DNA of 64,000 bases, taken from assembly GCA_900454475.1 (NCBI GenBank), contig UGSS01000002.1, positions 1,011,605 to 1,075,604 on the forward strand, in the 5' to 3' direction. Of the stretch, positions 13,206-19,301 are shown piece after piece (position 1 is the stretch's first letter; every line of letters starts with the position of its first letter). Under the pieces are notes generated by a model, which worked only from the letters and a program-made list of their open reading frames with translations, made no database searches and was not told the DNA's origin. The DNA is from [Pasteurella] mairii. GTDB lineage: Bacteria; Pseudomonadota; Gammaproteobacteria; Enterobacterales; Pasteurellaceae. The position numbers and the translations under genes were made by a program.

Positions 13206-13409
13206 TTATTTTTCCCGAAAACAACCGCTTTTTTGAGATTGCTCAAACAATTCGACCGCTTGCATAATCAACTGATTTTGTGGAATATTATTCGCTTTTG
13301 CTAACTGCTCGATTTTCACAATAAATGTCTCCGGGAGTTTAAAGGCTTTCAGCTTAATTCCCCGCTTAGCGTCTGATTTTGCTACTCGTTGTGCGTTTGT
13401 TGTTGCCAT
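13206..13409 (-). CDS. Small ribbon-helix-helix-like protein, copy 3 of 3
   Basis: A 67-residue paralogue of the 3663 and 11421 proteins: MATTNAQRVAKSDAKRG, strand KLKAFKLPETFIVKIEQLA, turn NIPQNQ, helix LIMQAVELF and a longer tail ending SGCFREK. It is most like copy 2 in the second half. The Ibs-like ORF lies upstream on the same strand. Unlike copies 1 and 2, the antisense promoter lies about 25 bases outside its start codon. The conservation of three copies, each in the same setting, argues for a shared function. Confidence 0.75.
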   Translation of the reverse strand: MATTNAQRVAKSDAKRGIKLKAFKLPETFIVKIEQLAKANNIPQNQLIMQAVELFEQSQKSGCFREK

Positions 13410-13435
13410 AATATTTCGCCTTTAATAAATAAACG

Positions 13436-13464
13436 TTGAATTTTGATAGATAAGATTGTATTAT
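13436..13464 (+). promoter_or_regulatory. Promoter of Sib-like antisense RNA, copy 3
   Basis: TTGAAT 13436-13441 and TATTAT 13459-13464 are 17 bp apart, pointing into the Ibs-like ORF. Confidence 0.65.
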
Positions 13465-13469
13465 TTAGG

Positions 13470-13632
13470 AACTGCCTAGCGGTAGCTTGCAAATACCGCT
13501 AGGACTTAATAGTTACTTAATTAATAAGCTGGGAAACTTACTAAAATTAAGATAACTAGGATTAACAACTTAAGATACATAATCCAGTTCCTTTTAGTTG
13601 CCGCTCTCAACAAGGGCGGCTTCTTCATTTTT
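13470..13632 (+). ncRNA. Candidate Sib-like antisense RNA, copy 3
   Basis: The predicted RNA of about 160 bases is the most compact of the three. It opens with a 10-bp hairpin, CCTAGCGGTA/TACCGCTAGG (13475-13503), covers the Ibs-like ORF and its ribosome binding site, and ends in a hairpin GCCGC/GCGGC (13600-13620) with TTCTTCATTTTT. E. coli Sib RNAs are about 140 bases with the same arrangement. The RNA is inferred. Confidence 0.6.
13521..13580 (-). CDS. Ibs-like 19-residue hydrophobic peptide, copy 3
   Basis: The ORF reads MYLKLLILVILILVSFPAY behind AAAGGA. It differs from copies 1 and 2 at most positions but keeps the length, the single lysine near the N-terminus, the leucine/isoleucine helix and the end SFPAY, which is also the type of end found in E. 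coli Ibs. Conservation of the protein pattern despite different codons argues that it is translated. The message would start near 13650 with a hairpin TTTTTAGC/GGCTAAAAA. Confidence 0.75.
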   Translation of the reverse strand: MYLKLLILVILILVSFPAY

Positions 13633-13655
13633 AGCCCCTTGCTAAAAACAAAGTT

Positions 13656-13684
13656 ATTTTAATAGATAACTAACAATAATGCAA
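13656..13684 (-). promoter_or_regulatory. Promoter of Ibs-like unit, copy 3
   Basis: On the minus strand TTGCAT and TAAAAT are 17 bp apart. TAGATAACTA repeats surround it (three copies between 13660 and 13720) and could be operators. Confidence 0.5.
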
Positions 13685-13727
13685 TAAAATTAGATAACTA
13701 TTAATTAGATAACTATTTTAAATTTAT

Positions 13728-13792
13728 TTGACAACTCGCCCCACTCCGGATTAAGATAACTACATCCTAAGTCGCTTCAAGCGGCTTTTTTT
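13728..13792 (+). promoter_or_regulatory. Promoter-terminator cassette G (short type)
   Basis: TTGACA 13728-13733, 18-bp spacer, TAAGAT 13752-13757, terminator hairpin AGTCGCTTCAAGCGGCT (13770-13786) and T run to 13792, then AAGGAAG and ATG 13807. Confidence 0.85.
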
Positions 13793-13806
13793 ATAAGGAA
13801 GCCTTG

Positions 13807-14292
13807 ATGATATTTACCGAAACAGACTATCATTCAATCGCACATCAATTCGCTCACTTTAAAGTCGCACAGATTGAATATATTATTGATTTTTCATCTG
13901 ACAATGATGTGATCGAAACACTATTCCCTTTAGATAAACAAATTGAAACCCTATTAAAAAATCGCAAAACCTACAGCGTTAAATTCGGCGTAAAAGCGTA
14001 TTATGAAAGCACAGATCCAAATATTGACTTATACGCACCGCCTAAAAATCATCATCTCAAAAAAACAGATATTCAACAATTAAAAGAACAACTTGAAACA
14101 TTATTGTATAAGCATTATCTCACCTATCAGCCTGAATGTTATTTTTTTATCGCAGAACGTCCATCATTAAGCAGAATGTATCAAAAAATGTGCGACAACC
14201 GCCATCCACTTATGATAGACTTTAAACCAGTCGGACAATTAGGCGATAATGCAGATTGCTTCATTATCAAAACCCCAAACTACAAGGAGTAA
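13807..14292 (+). CDS. Cassette-driven protein of unknown function
   Basis: A 161-residue soluble protein. ATG 13807 was preferred to the TTG just before it because of spacing from AAGGAA. The N-terminal part has two helices and an acidic turn (SSDNDVIETLFPLDKQIE), the middle alternates strands (KTYSVKFGVKAYYES), and the C-terminal part ends with a strand DCFIIKTPN. No catalytic motif or known family was recognised. It is followed by a 29-codon ORF and a terminator, so the pair makes one transcription unit. Confidence 0.7.
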   Translation: MIFTETDYHSIAHQFAHFKVAQIEYIIDFSSDNDVIETLFPLDKQIETLLKNRKTYSVKFGVKAYYESTDPNIDLYAPPKNHHLKKTDIQQLKEQLETLLYKHYLTYQPECYFFIAERPSLSRMYQKMCDNRHPLMIDFKPVGQLGDNADCFIIKTPNYKE

Positions 14293-14295
14293 ACT

Positions 14296-14385
14296 ATGGC
14301 AGAAACCAAACCAACAGCAAAAGAGTTAAAACGCCAAGCAATGCTCGCTTCTCGTTTAGCCTACCAAAAAGCAAAAAAACAATAA
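14296..14385 (+). CDS. Very small basic protein, 29 residues
   Basis: ATG 14296 lies 3 bases after the previous stop with AAGGAG at ideal spacing. The sequence is lysine-rich and helical (MAETKPTAKELKRQAMLASR at the N-terminus). A terminator follows 7 bases after its stop. The strong ribosome binding site and the position as last gene of a unit support translation; the function is unknown. Confidence 0.55.
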   Translation: MAETKPTAKELKRQAMLASRLAYQKAKKQ

Positions 14386-14391
14386 CCACAA

Positions 14392-14420
14392 AATCCCACT
14401 TCACAACGTGGGATTTTTTA
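14392..14420 (+). terminator. Intrinsic terminator before the C4 leader
   Basis: ATCCCAC and GTGGGAT form a 7-bp stem followed by six T; the next TTGACA starts 2 bases after. Confidence 0.85.
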
Positions 14421-14421
14421 T

Positions 14422-14520
14422 TTGACAACCCCAAAACTTTATACTACTATCCGCCTCAAGGTGTCAGAACCTTTTCTCTAGTAGGCGGTAGTAAACGGAT
14501 CGCCAAAGTGCGGTCTTTTT
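14422..14520 (+). promoter_or_regulatory. Promoter-terminator cassette H (C4-type)
   Basis: TTGACA 14422-14427 and TACTAT 14445-14450, 17 bp apart. The leader folds into an outer stem CCGCC/GGCGG that holds the target copies a1 (TGTCAGAAC, 14462-14470) and b1 (TCTAGTAGG, 14477-14485). It is followed by the terminator-like hairpin GATCGC/GCGGTC with seven T, as in cassettes A to G. Confidence 0.8.
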
Positions 14521-14524
14521 TTAT

Positions 14525-14622
14525 GCCGAAATCTCGTTAAGTCGAGAGGGCGACTAATACAATACCTTCGGGGAATACGTCCACCCTTACCTACTAGGAG
14601 GGTTCTGAACCTCTCGGCACCA
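14525..14622 (+). ncRNA. C4 antisense RNA (phage P1 c4 type)
   Basis: The ends pair (GCCGA at 14525 with TCGGC at 14614) and leave an ACCA-like 3' end, as expected for an RNase P-processed C4 RNA. Inside are b' (CCTACTAG, 14590-14597) and a' (GTTCTGA, 14602-14608, in the loop of a GAGG/CCTC hairpin). These are complementary to a1/b1 upstream and to a2 (TGTCAGAAC, 14624-14632) and b2 (TCTAGTAGG, 14650-14658) before the KilA-N gene; b2 overlaps its Shine-Dalgarno. This a1 b1 - b' a' - a2 b2 order is that of P1/P7 c4, which represses the antirepressor. The boundaries are approximate. Confidence 0.8.
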
Positions 14623-14667
14623 GTGTCAGAACTGGTAACTTTCAGAAAATCTAGTAGGAGTCAAAAA

Positions 14668-15300
14668 ATGACTAATCAATTATTTATTCTTAATTCCTCC
14701 ATTCGTCAATTAGACGGTCTTTATTCATTAAACGATTTACACAAAATTTCTGGAAATGAGGATAAGCATCTCCCGTTTCGTTTTATGCGTTTAGAGCAAA
14801 CGCAAGAACTTATTGCAGAAATTCAATCAGAATTTAAAACACCAGATCTGGTGTTCAAAATTACAAAGGGTCGTGGCATTCAAGGCACATATGCCTGTAA
14901 AGAACTCGTAATAGCCTACGCCGCATGGATAAGTCCACAGTTCCATTTGGTTGTTCTGCGTGCATTTTTGGATAGATTAGAAAATTCGCAAAACGCACAG
15001 CAAAACTTACCGCTTGCAAAACCCGAAATCCGCTACCCGGCAGAATTTACCGGTGCAGAAATTTACAGTCTCGTCTGGTTACTTATCTCAAACCGCAATA
15101 TGAACGAACTACTGGGCGAGTTAGAACACCCCCTTGCTGCCATCGGTTCAAACTTTCACCCGACGGTGTACAGCCACCATAGAGAGTATAAACACCTTAT
15201 CGATGAAGCCTTGCCAATCCTCAAACGTCTCATCGAACCGTTTAAGGAAAGCAACCCCGTAGAGTTTGAGCGTATCAAAGCACGATTAAAACTTAATTAA
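14668..15300 (+). CDS. KilA-N domain antirepressor-like protein
   Basis: A 210-residue protein. Residues 1-110 are a KilA-N DNA-binding domain: IRQLDGLYSLNDLHKISG, LPFRFMRLEQTQELI, GRGIQGTYACKELVIAYAAW and PQFHLVVLRAFLDRL. The C-terminal half is helical and is related in layout to that of the BRO-N protein. ATG 14668 lies 7 bases behind AGGAG, which is covered by the b2 target of the C4 RNA; an in-frame GTG at 14623 lies within the antisense target and is an unlikely start. The C4 arrangement implies that it acts as an antirepressor kept off in the integrated state. Confidence 0.85.
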   Translation: MTNQLFILNSSIRQLDGLYSLNDLHKISGNEDKHLPFRFMRLEQTQELIAEIQSEFKTPDLVFKITKGRGIQGTYACKELVIAYAAWISPQFHLVVLRAFLDRLENSQNAQQNLPLAKPEIRYPAEFTGAEIYSLVWLLISNRNMNELLGELEHPLAAIGSNFHPTVYSHHREYKHLIDEALPILKRLIEPFKESNPVEFERIKARLKLN

Positions 15301-15314
15301 AACCACAACCCAAC

Positions 15315-15338
15315 ACCGCTCTTTATGGGCGGTTTTTT
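15315..15338 (+). terminator. Intrinsic terminator after the KilA-N gene
   Basis: ACCGC and GCGGT arms followed by six T. GGAGGT for the AlpA-like gene begins right behind it. Confidence 0.75.
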
Positions 15339-15356
15339 ATTGGAGGTAAATATAAT

Positions 15357-15536
15357 ATGGAACAACAAACAACATTATTGAGCAAAACACAAGTAGTCAA
15401 AATAACAAGTTTAAGTTCAACGACAATATGGCGTATGATGAAACAGGGTACATTTCCTAAAAGCATTAAAGCCTCTATGCGTCGTGTGGCTTGGCGTAAA
15501 GAGGATATAGATAAATGGCTTGCTGAACATATTTAG
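15357..15536 (+). CDS. AlpA-like excisionase/regulator
   Basis: A 59-residue MerR-type helix-turn-helix protein: LLSKTQVVKITSLSSTTIWR, then GTFPKSIKASMRRVAWRKED and DIDKWLAEH. This is the AlpA/Xis pattern: winged helix with the terminal W-R-..D-I..W motif. Such proteins activate the integrase gene or direct excision of P4-type elements. It faces the integrase gene, tail to tail, with 10 bases between stop codons. GGAGGT lies 9 bases before the ATG. Confidence 0.9.
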   Translation: MEQQTTLLSKTQVVKITSLSSTTIWRMMKQGTFPKSIKASMRRVAWRKEDIDKWLAEHI

Positions 15537-15546
15537 ATAAATTGTG

Positions 15547-16746
15547 TTATTTATAATCCCCATTTATCCATTCATCTATCTTATCTGCCCATGTTTGCAA
15601 CATTTCTTTGCGTTGTTCCGCGTATTCGGCTTTATTATATACTGCGCGGACACCTTGTTGCTCGTGGGCTAAACTCTTCTCAATCCAGTCTGAATTAAAT
15701 CCCATCTCGTGTAGCAGAGTAGAGCCAGTGCGGCGCAAGTCATGGACAGTAAAATCATCAATTAACTGTTCGTTACGGTTGATGTATTTAATGCAATTTG
15801 CAATAACCCTATTAAGTGAACTTCTTGCTATAGGCTGTTGACGATTTATTCTTCCTGGTAATAAATAGGGAGAACCCTCAGAATAAATTTGAAATGCTAC
15901 GATTAAATCAATTGCTTGCTCAGATAAATAAACATTGTGCGCCCTCCCCGCTTTCATTCGTTCTGCGGGAATAGTCCAAACTTTATTTTTAAAATCTATT
16001 TCATCCCATTTAGCATCAATTAATTCACTTTTGCGAACCAACGTCAGTAAAATAAACTTTACCGCTTTCTTTAACCCAAAATCAGACTGTGTTTCTTCCA
16101 GTGCATTAAAGAATAAGTGAATTTCACGCGGCGTTAAAGTACGTTCACGCTTCTTAAATTTAGCAATAGATGAATTAGAAATTTCATCTGCAGGATTGGC
16201 GAACTTGTGTCCACGTTGAATAGCGTAGCGATAAACGTTAGCGATTAAATCACGGACAAAAATAGCTGTAGATGGCGCACCACGATCTTTGATTTTTTCA
16301 CAATGAGTGCGAATTTCATCAGTTGTGATTTCCGTCATTAGTCGATTACCAAACGTATCTTTAATATCTCGTTCATAAGTGGCAATACGTAAAGCCTTTG
16401 TGCTTTCTGCTAATTGCACCTCCTCAAGATATTTTTCCGCAAATACGCAAAAGCGATCCGCATTACGAATTTTATTTCGCTCACTACGCTTTATACTTGC
16501 CGGAGAAATACCCTCACTCACTTGCTTACGAGCAATCATCAACCGCTCACGAGCTTCAACTAAGTTAATTCCATCCGTTCCATATTTGCCAATAGTTAAA
16601 GTTTCTCGTCTTCCATGAATTCTGTAGTCATAACGGAAAATAATTGCGCCTGATGTCAAAACAGCAACATAAAGTCCATCACGATCAGCAACTTTATAAA
16701 TTTTTTCCTTTGGTTTCAGAGATTTAATCTTTGTATCTGTAAGCAT
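15547..16746 (-). CDS. int: P4-type tyrosine integrase
   Basis: A 399-residue site-specific recombinase. Residues 1-90 form the DUF4102 arm-binding domain (MLTDTKIKSLKPKEKIYKVA; DGLYVAVLTSGAIIFRYDYR), about 100-190 the core-binding SAM-like domain, and 200-390 the catalytic domain with R in TLVRKSELIDAKW, H-x-x-R in VHDLRRTGSTLL, a second H in LAHEQQGVRAVY, and the nucleophile Y in that last segment. It catalyses integration into and excision from the guaA 3' end. It reads away from guaA and starts about 200 bases from it; that spacer carries repeats suited as arm sites. Confidence 0.95.
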   Translation of the reverse strand: MLTDTKIKSLKPKEKIYKVADRDGLYVAVLTSGAIIFRYDYRIHGRRETLTIGKYGTDGINLVEARERLMIARKQVSEGISPASIKRSERNKIRNADRFCVFAEKYLEEVQLAESTKALRIATYERDIKDTFGNRLMTEITTDEIRTHCEKIKDRGAPSTAIFVRDLIANVYRYAIQRGHKFANPADEISNSSIAKFKKRERTLTPREIHLFFNALEETQSDFGLKKAVKFILLTLVRKSELIDAKWDEIDFKNKVWTIPAERMKAGRAHNVYLSEQAIDLIVAFQIYSEGSPYLLPGRINRQQPIARSSLNRVIANCIKYINRNEQLIDDFTVHDLRRTGSTLLHEMGFNSDWIEKSLAHEQQGVRAVYNKAEYAEQRKEMLQTWADKIDEWINGDYK

Positions 16747-16951
16747 ACCATACCGTCAAAAACACCGTCATCATCGTGACGGTATTTTCACTCTTTTTTA
16801 AAGAGGATGCAAGTTAATACCGTCAAAAATACCGTCAAAAATTTGAAATACTATGAAACGTTATGAAACGTTATGGAATGAAAAAGCCCTGTATTAACAA
16901 GGCTTTTAGTGATTTTTGAAACGTTATGAAACGTAGTGAAAAGCGGAATTT
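16747..16951. repeat. Attachment-site region with integrase-type direct repeats
   Basis: Between int and guaA lie two repeat families. TACCGTCAAAAA occurs at 16750, 16818 and 16830, with an inverted TGACGGTA after the first. TGAAACGT occurs at 16854, 16864, 16917 and 16927, in two pairs with 10-bp step. Such arrays fit arm-type sites for integrase and AlpA. A two-way terminator AAAAGCC/GGCTTTT lies between (about 16881-16907). The crossover is expected in the last codons of guaA, at about 16952-16975. Confidence 0.65.
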
Positions 16952-18523
16952 TTATTCCCACTCAATCGTCGCAGGTGGTTTTCCGCTGACATCATATACC
17001 ACGCGCGATATGCCATTCACCTCGTTGATAATACGATTTGAGATTTTGCCGAGTAAATCGTATGGCAAGTGCGCCCAATGTGCGGTCATAAAATCGATAG
17101 TTTCAACCGCACGCAGTGAGACCACCCAGTCATATTTACGTCCATCGCCCATTACACCGACGGATTTTACCGGTAGGAATACGGTGAATGCTTGGCTGAC
17201 TTTATAGTACCAACCTGACGCGTGCAGTTCTTCCATAAAGATCGCATCCGCACGACGAACTAAATCGCAGTACTCTTTTTTGATTTCGCCTAACACACGC
17301 ACGCCTAATCCTGGACCTGGGAATGGGTGGCGGTTGAGCATTTCTGCTGGTAATCCTAACGCTAAGCCGATTTTACGCACTTCATCTTTAAATAATTCAC
17401 GCAATGGTTCCACTAAGCCTAATTTCATATAATCCGGCAAGCCACCAACGTTGTGGTGTGATTTGATCACGTGGGCTTTACCGGTTTTGCTTGCCGCAGA
17501 CTCAATGACATCCGGATAGATCGTGCCTTGAGCTAACCATTTCACGCTAGTTTGTTTGTGTGATTCTTCATCAAACACGTCAACAAACACTTTGCCGATA
17601 ATTTTACGTTTCGCTTCCGGTTCATCAACGCCTTTCAGCGCCTCTAAGAAACGATCTTCCGCATTCACACGAATAATGTTCAAGCCAAATTTATCGCCGA
17701 ACATTTCCATCACTTGATCGCCTTCGTTTAAGCGGAGCAAGCCATTGTCCACAAATACGCAATGCAAGTTTTTGCCGATCGCACGGTGTAAAAGTAACGC
17801 TGTCACAGAAGAATCCACGCCGCCTGATAAGCCCAAAATGACTTCGTCATCCCCCACTTGCGCTTTAATACGCGCGACGGCATCTTCAATAATATTTTCG
17901 GCAGTCCATTTCGTTTCGCAGCCACAAACGCCAACCACGAAATTTCTCAATAATGCCAAGCCGCTTTTTGTATGTGTCACTTCCGGATGGAATTGCACAC
18001 CATAAAAACGCCGAGTTTCATCAGACATCGCCGCAATCGGACAAGTTGGCGTTACGCCGGTTACCAAAAAGTGCGGTGGTAATTTGGTGACTTTATCGCC
18101 ATGACTCATCCACACATCAAGTTTCGCTTGTGACGCATTTAAATCATCATTTAATTTAGCAAATAATGCATCAGCCACTTTTAATTTTACGGAAGCATAA
18201 CCAAATTCACGATGCTCAGAAGCCTCGGTTAATCCACCTAACTGCATCGCCATAGTTTGCATACCATAGCAAATCCCCAATACCGGCACTCCAGCATTAA
18301 ACACATATTCCGGCGCACGCGGGCTATTTTCTTCCGTGGTACTTTCAGGCCCGCCCGAAAGAATAATCCCTGTTGGATTAAACTCACGGATTTGCTCTTC
18401 CGTCACGTCCCAAGCCCAAAGCTCGCAGTAAACCCCAATTTCACGCACACGACGTGCGATCAGTTGCGTATATTGTGAACCGAAGTCCAAAATTAAAATT
18501 TTATGGTTGTGAATGTTTGTCAT
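16952..18523 (-). CDS. guaA: GMP synthase (glutamine-hydrolysing)
   Basis: A 523-residue enzyme that makes GMP from XMP, glutamine and ATP. The N-terminal class I glutamine amidotransferase domain has its catalytic cysteine at about residue 85 ([12 protein letters not shown]) and a histidine in GVQFHPEV. The ATP-pyrophosphatase domain follows with the P-loop GLSGGVDSS, and the C-terminal dimer domain ends with the conserved TIEWE. ATG 18523 was chosen over an earlier in-frame codon because the protein then has the family's usual length and GGAAAC precedes it. Its 3' end is the attachment site of the element; the gene is intact. guaB lies nearby but in a separate unit. Confidence 0.97.
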   Translation of the reverse strand: MTNIHNHKILILDFGSQYTQLIARRVREIGVYCELWAWDVTEEQIREFNPTGIILSGGPESTTEENSPRAPEYVFNAGVPVLGICYGMQTMAMQLGGLTEASEHREFGYASVKLKVADALFAKLNDDLNASQAKLDVWMSHGDKVTKLPPHFLVTGVTPTCPIAAMSDETRRFYGVQFHPEVTHTKSGLALLRNFVVGVCGCETKWTAENIIEDAVARIKAQVGDDEVILGLSGGVDSSVTALLLHRAIGKNLHCVFVDNGLLRLNEGDQVMEMFGDKFGLNIIRVNAEDRFLEALKGVDEPEAKRKIIGKVFVDVFDEESHKQTSVKWLAQGTIYPDVIESAASKTGKAHVIKSHHNVGGLPDYMKLGLVEPLRELFKDEVRKIGLALGLPAEMLNRHPFPGPGLGVRVLGEIKKEYCDLVRRADAIFMEELHASGWYYKVSQAFTVFLPVKSVGVMGDGRKYDWVVSLRAVETIDFMTAHWAHLPYDLLGKISNRIINEVNGISRVVYDVSGKPPATIEWE

Positions 18524-18545
18524 TTTGTTTCCAATCAATGATTAA

Positions 18546-18872
18546 TTAATTTTTCTTAGTCATATTAATATAGGTTCCACCAACGCCATCTCCAACATAT
18601 TTGAGGTCGAAAACTTCTGTTTTTCCACAGCCAGTAACCGTCCAAGTTTCTTGCGCTTGTTCAACAGAATTTGGCATGGCAGGTTTTACACTATTAATTT
18701 GAGTATAAATTTTTTCAGGGGTGCATTGGTGCAATGCTCTAAAAATAAAATTAATATTTCTTTCTGTATCTGATTTTAATAAAGCACCCGCTGTAGTTTG
18801 TCCTGAATAACTAGGTCCAAGAATACCACAACTCGTCAATAATAATACTGAAATAACCCCTAATTTTTTCAT
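18546..18872 (-). CDS. Small lipoprotein of unknown function
   Basis: A 108-residue protein with a lipoprotein signal: MKKLGVISVLLLTSCGIL, lipobox LTSC with cysteine at residue 15. The mature part has two further cysteines (HQCTPEK and VTGCGKTEVF) that could pair in the periplasm, and a strand-rich C-terminus. It is a small gene directly upstream of guaA on the same strand. Not a recognised family; envelope location follows from the lipobox. Confidence 0.75.
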   Translation of the reverse strand: MKKLGVISVLLLTSCGILGPSYSGQTTAGALLKSDTERNINFIFRALHQCTPEKIYTQINSVKPAMPNSVEQAQETWTVTGCGKTEVFDLKYVGDGVGGTYINMTKKN

Positions 18873-18945
18873 TTTATACTCCTTGGATAAGATGTTCCCT
18901 AGGGCTTGCCCCTAGATTAAGCATAAACGAGCCTCTCGTAACTCT

Positions 18946-19065
18946 TTATTTTAATAACTCGTGCAATTTCTGTTGCAATAATGCTTTATCCAGCAATAAC
19001 ATTTGGTATTCTGTCACTTCATTATCCTTGTCTTTAAAACGAAATTCCAATACTTGGATTTTCAT
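18946..19065 (-). CDS. Small ORF, 39 codons
   Basis: The frame MKIQVLEFRFKDKDNEVTEY continues with a leucine-rich helix, LLLDKALLQQKLHELLK. Its start lies inside the end of the 63-codon ORF upstream (19034-19225), in another frame, which suggests coupling or a frameshift that split one gene. The translation looks protein-like. Function unknown. Confidence 0.4.
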   Translation of the reverse strand: MKIQVLEFRFKDKDNEVTEYQMLLLDKALLQQKLHELLK

Positions 19066-19225
19066 TTTCGCGTTCTACATCACGATCTAAGGCGTCTAAA
19101 TAGAAATTCCATGATATGCTAATTGCGGCTCTGCTGGTGCTACTCTTTTTAGTGTCGTTTTCAATTTGTTGCCCCGCTGTAGCAACAAATTCAGAATGCT
19201 CATAGTAGTCGTCTAATTCTATCAA
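19034..19225 (-). CDS. Small ORF, 63 codons
   Basis: The frame begins MIELDDYYEHSEFVATAGQQ and continues with a serine/threonine-rich part and SWNFYLDALDRDVEREN. The last residues overlap the start of the 39-codon ORF. No ribosome binding site of quality was seen. It could be a real small gene or part of a decayed one; the stretch 18873-19301 holds nothing else. Confidence 0.35.
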   Translation of the reverse strand: MIELDDYYEHSEFVATAGQQIENDTKKSSTSRAAISISWNFYLDALDRDVERENENPSIGISF

Positions 19226-19301
19226 AACTTTAAGAAAATTAACCGCACTTTATGTTTAACGTTGATAAAATGCGGAAAAGGCACGGTGCTTTTTTCGTCA
19301 A

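Larger units (their letters stand above)
1..16951. mobile_element. Integrated phage-like element at the 3' end of guaA (left end outside window)
   Basis: A tyrosine integrase of the P4/DUF4102 type and an AlpA-like protein sit next to the 3' end of guaA, and everything to the left is phage or mobile-element gene content: antirepressors with a C4-type leader, a recombination module (Gp157-like, DUF1071, SSB), toxin-antitoxin modules and orphan small genes. The 3' end of guaA is a known integration site for islands and prophages. No second copy of the guaA 3' sequence was seen inside the window, so the distal att site and any structural genes must lie to the left. From this part alone I cannot decide between a complete prophage, a remnant or a satellite. 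Confidence 0.85.

Noticed and set aside
14623-14667. GTG 14623 as start of the KilA-N gene
   Set aside because: These codons are the a2/b2 antisense targets of the C4 RNA; ATG 14668 has AGGAG at 7 bases.
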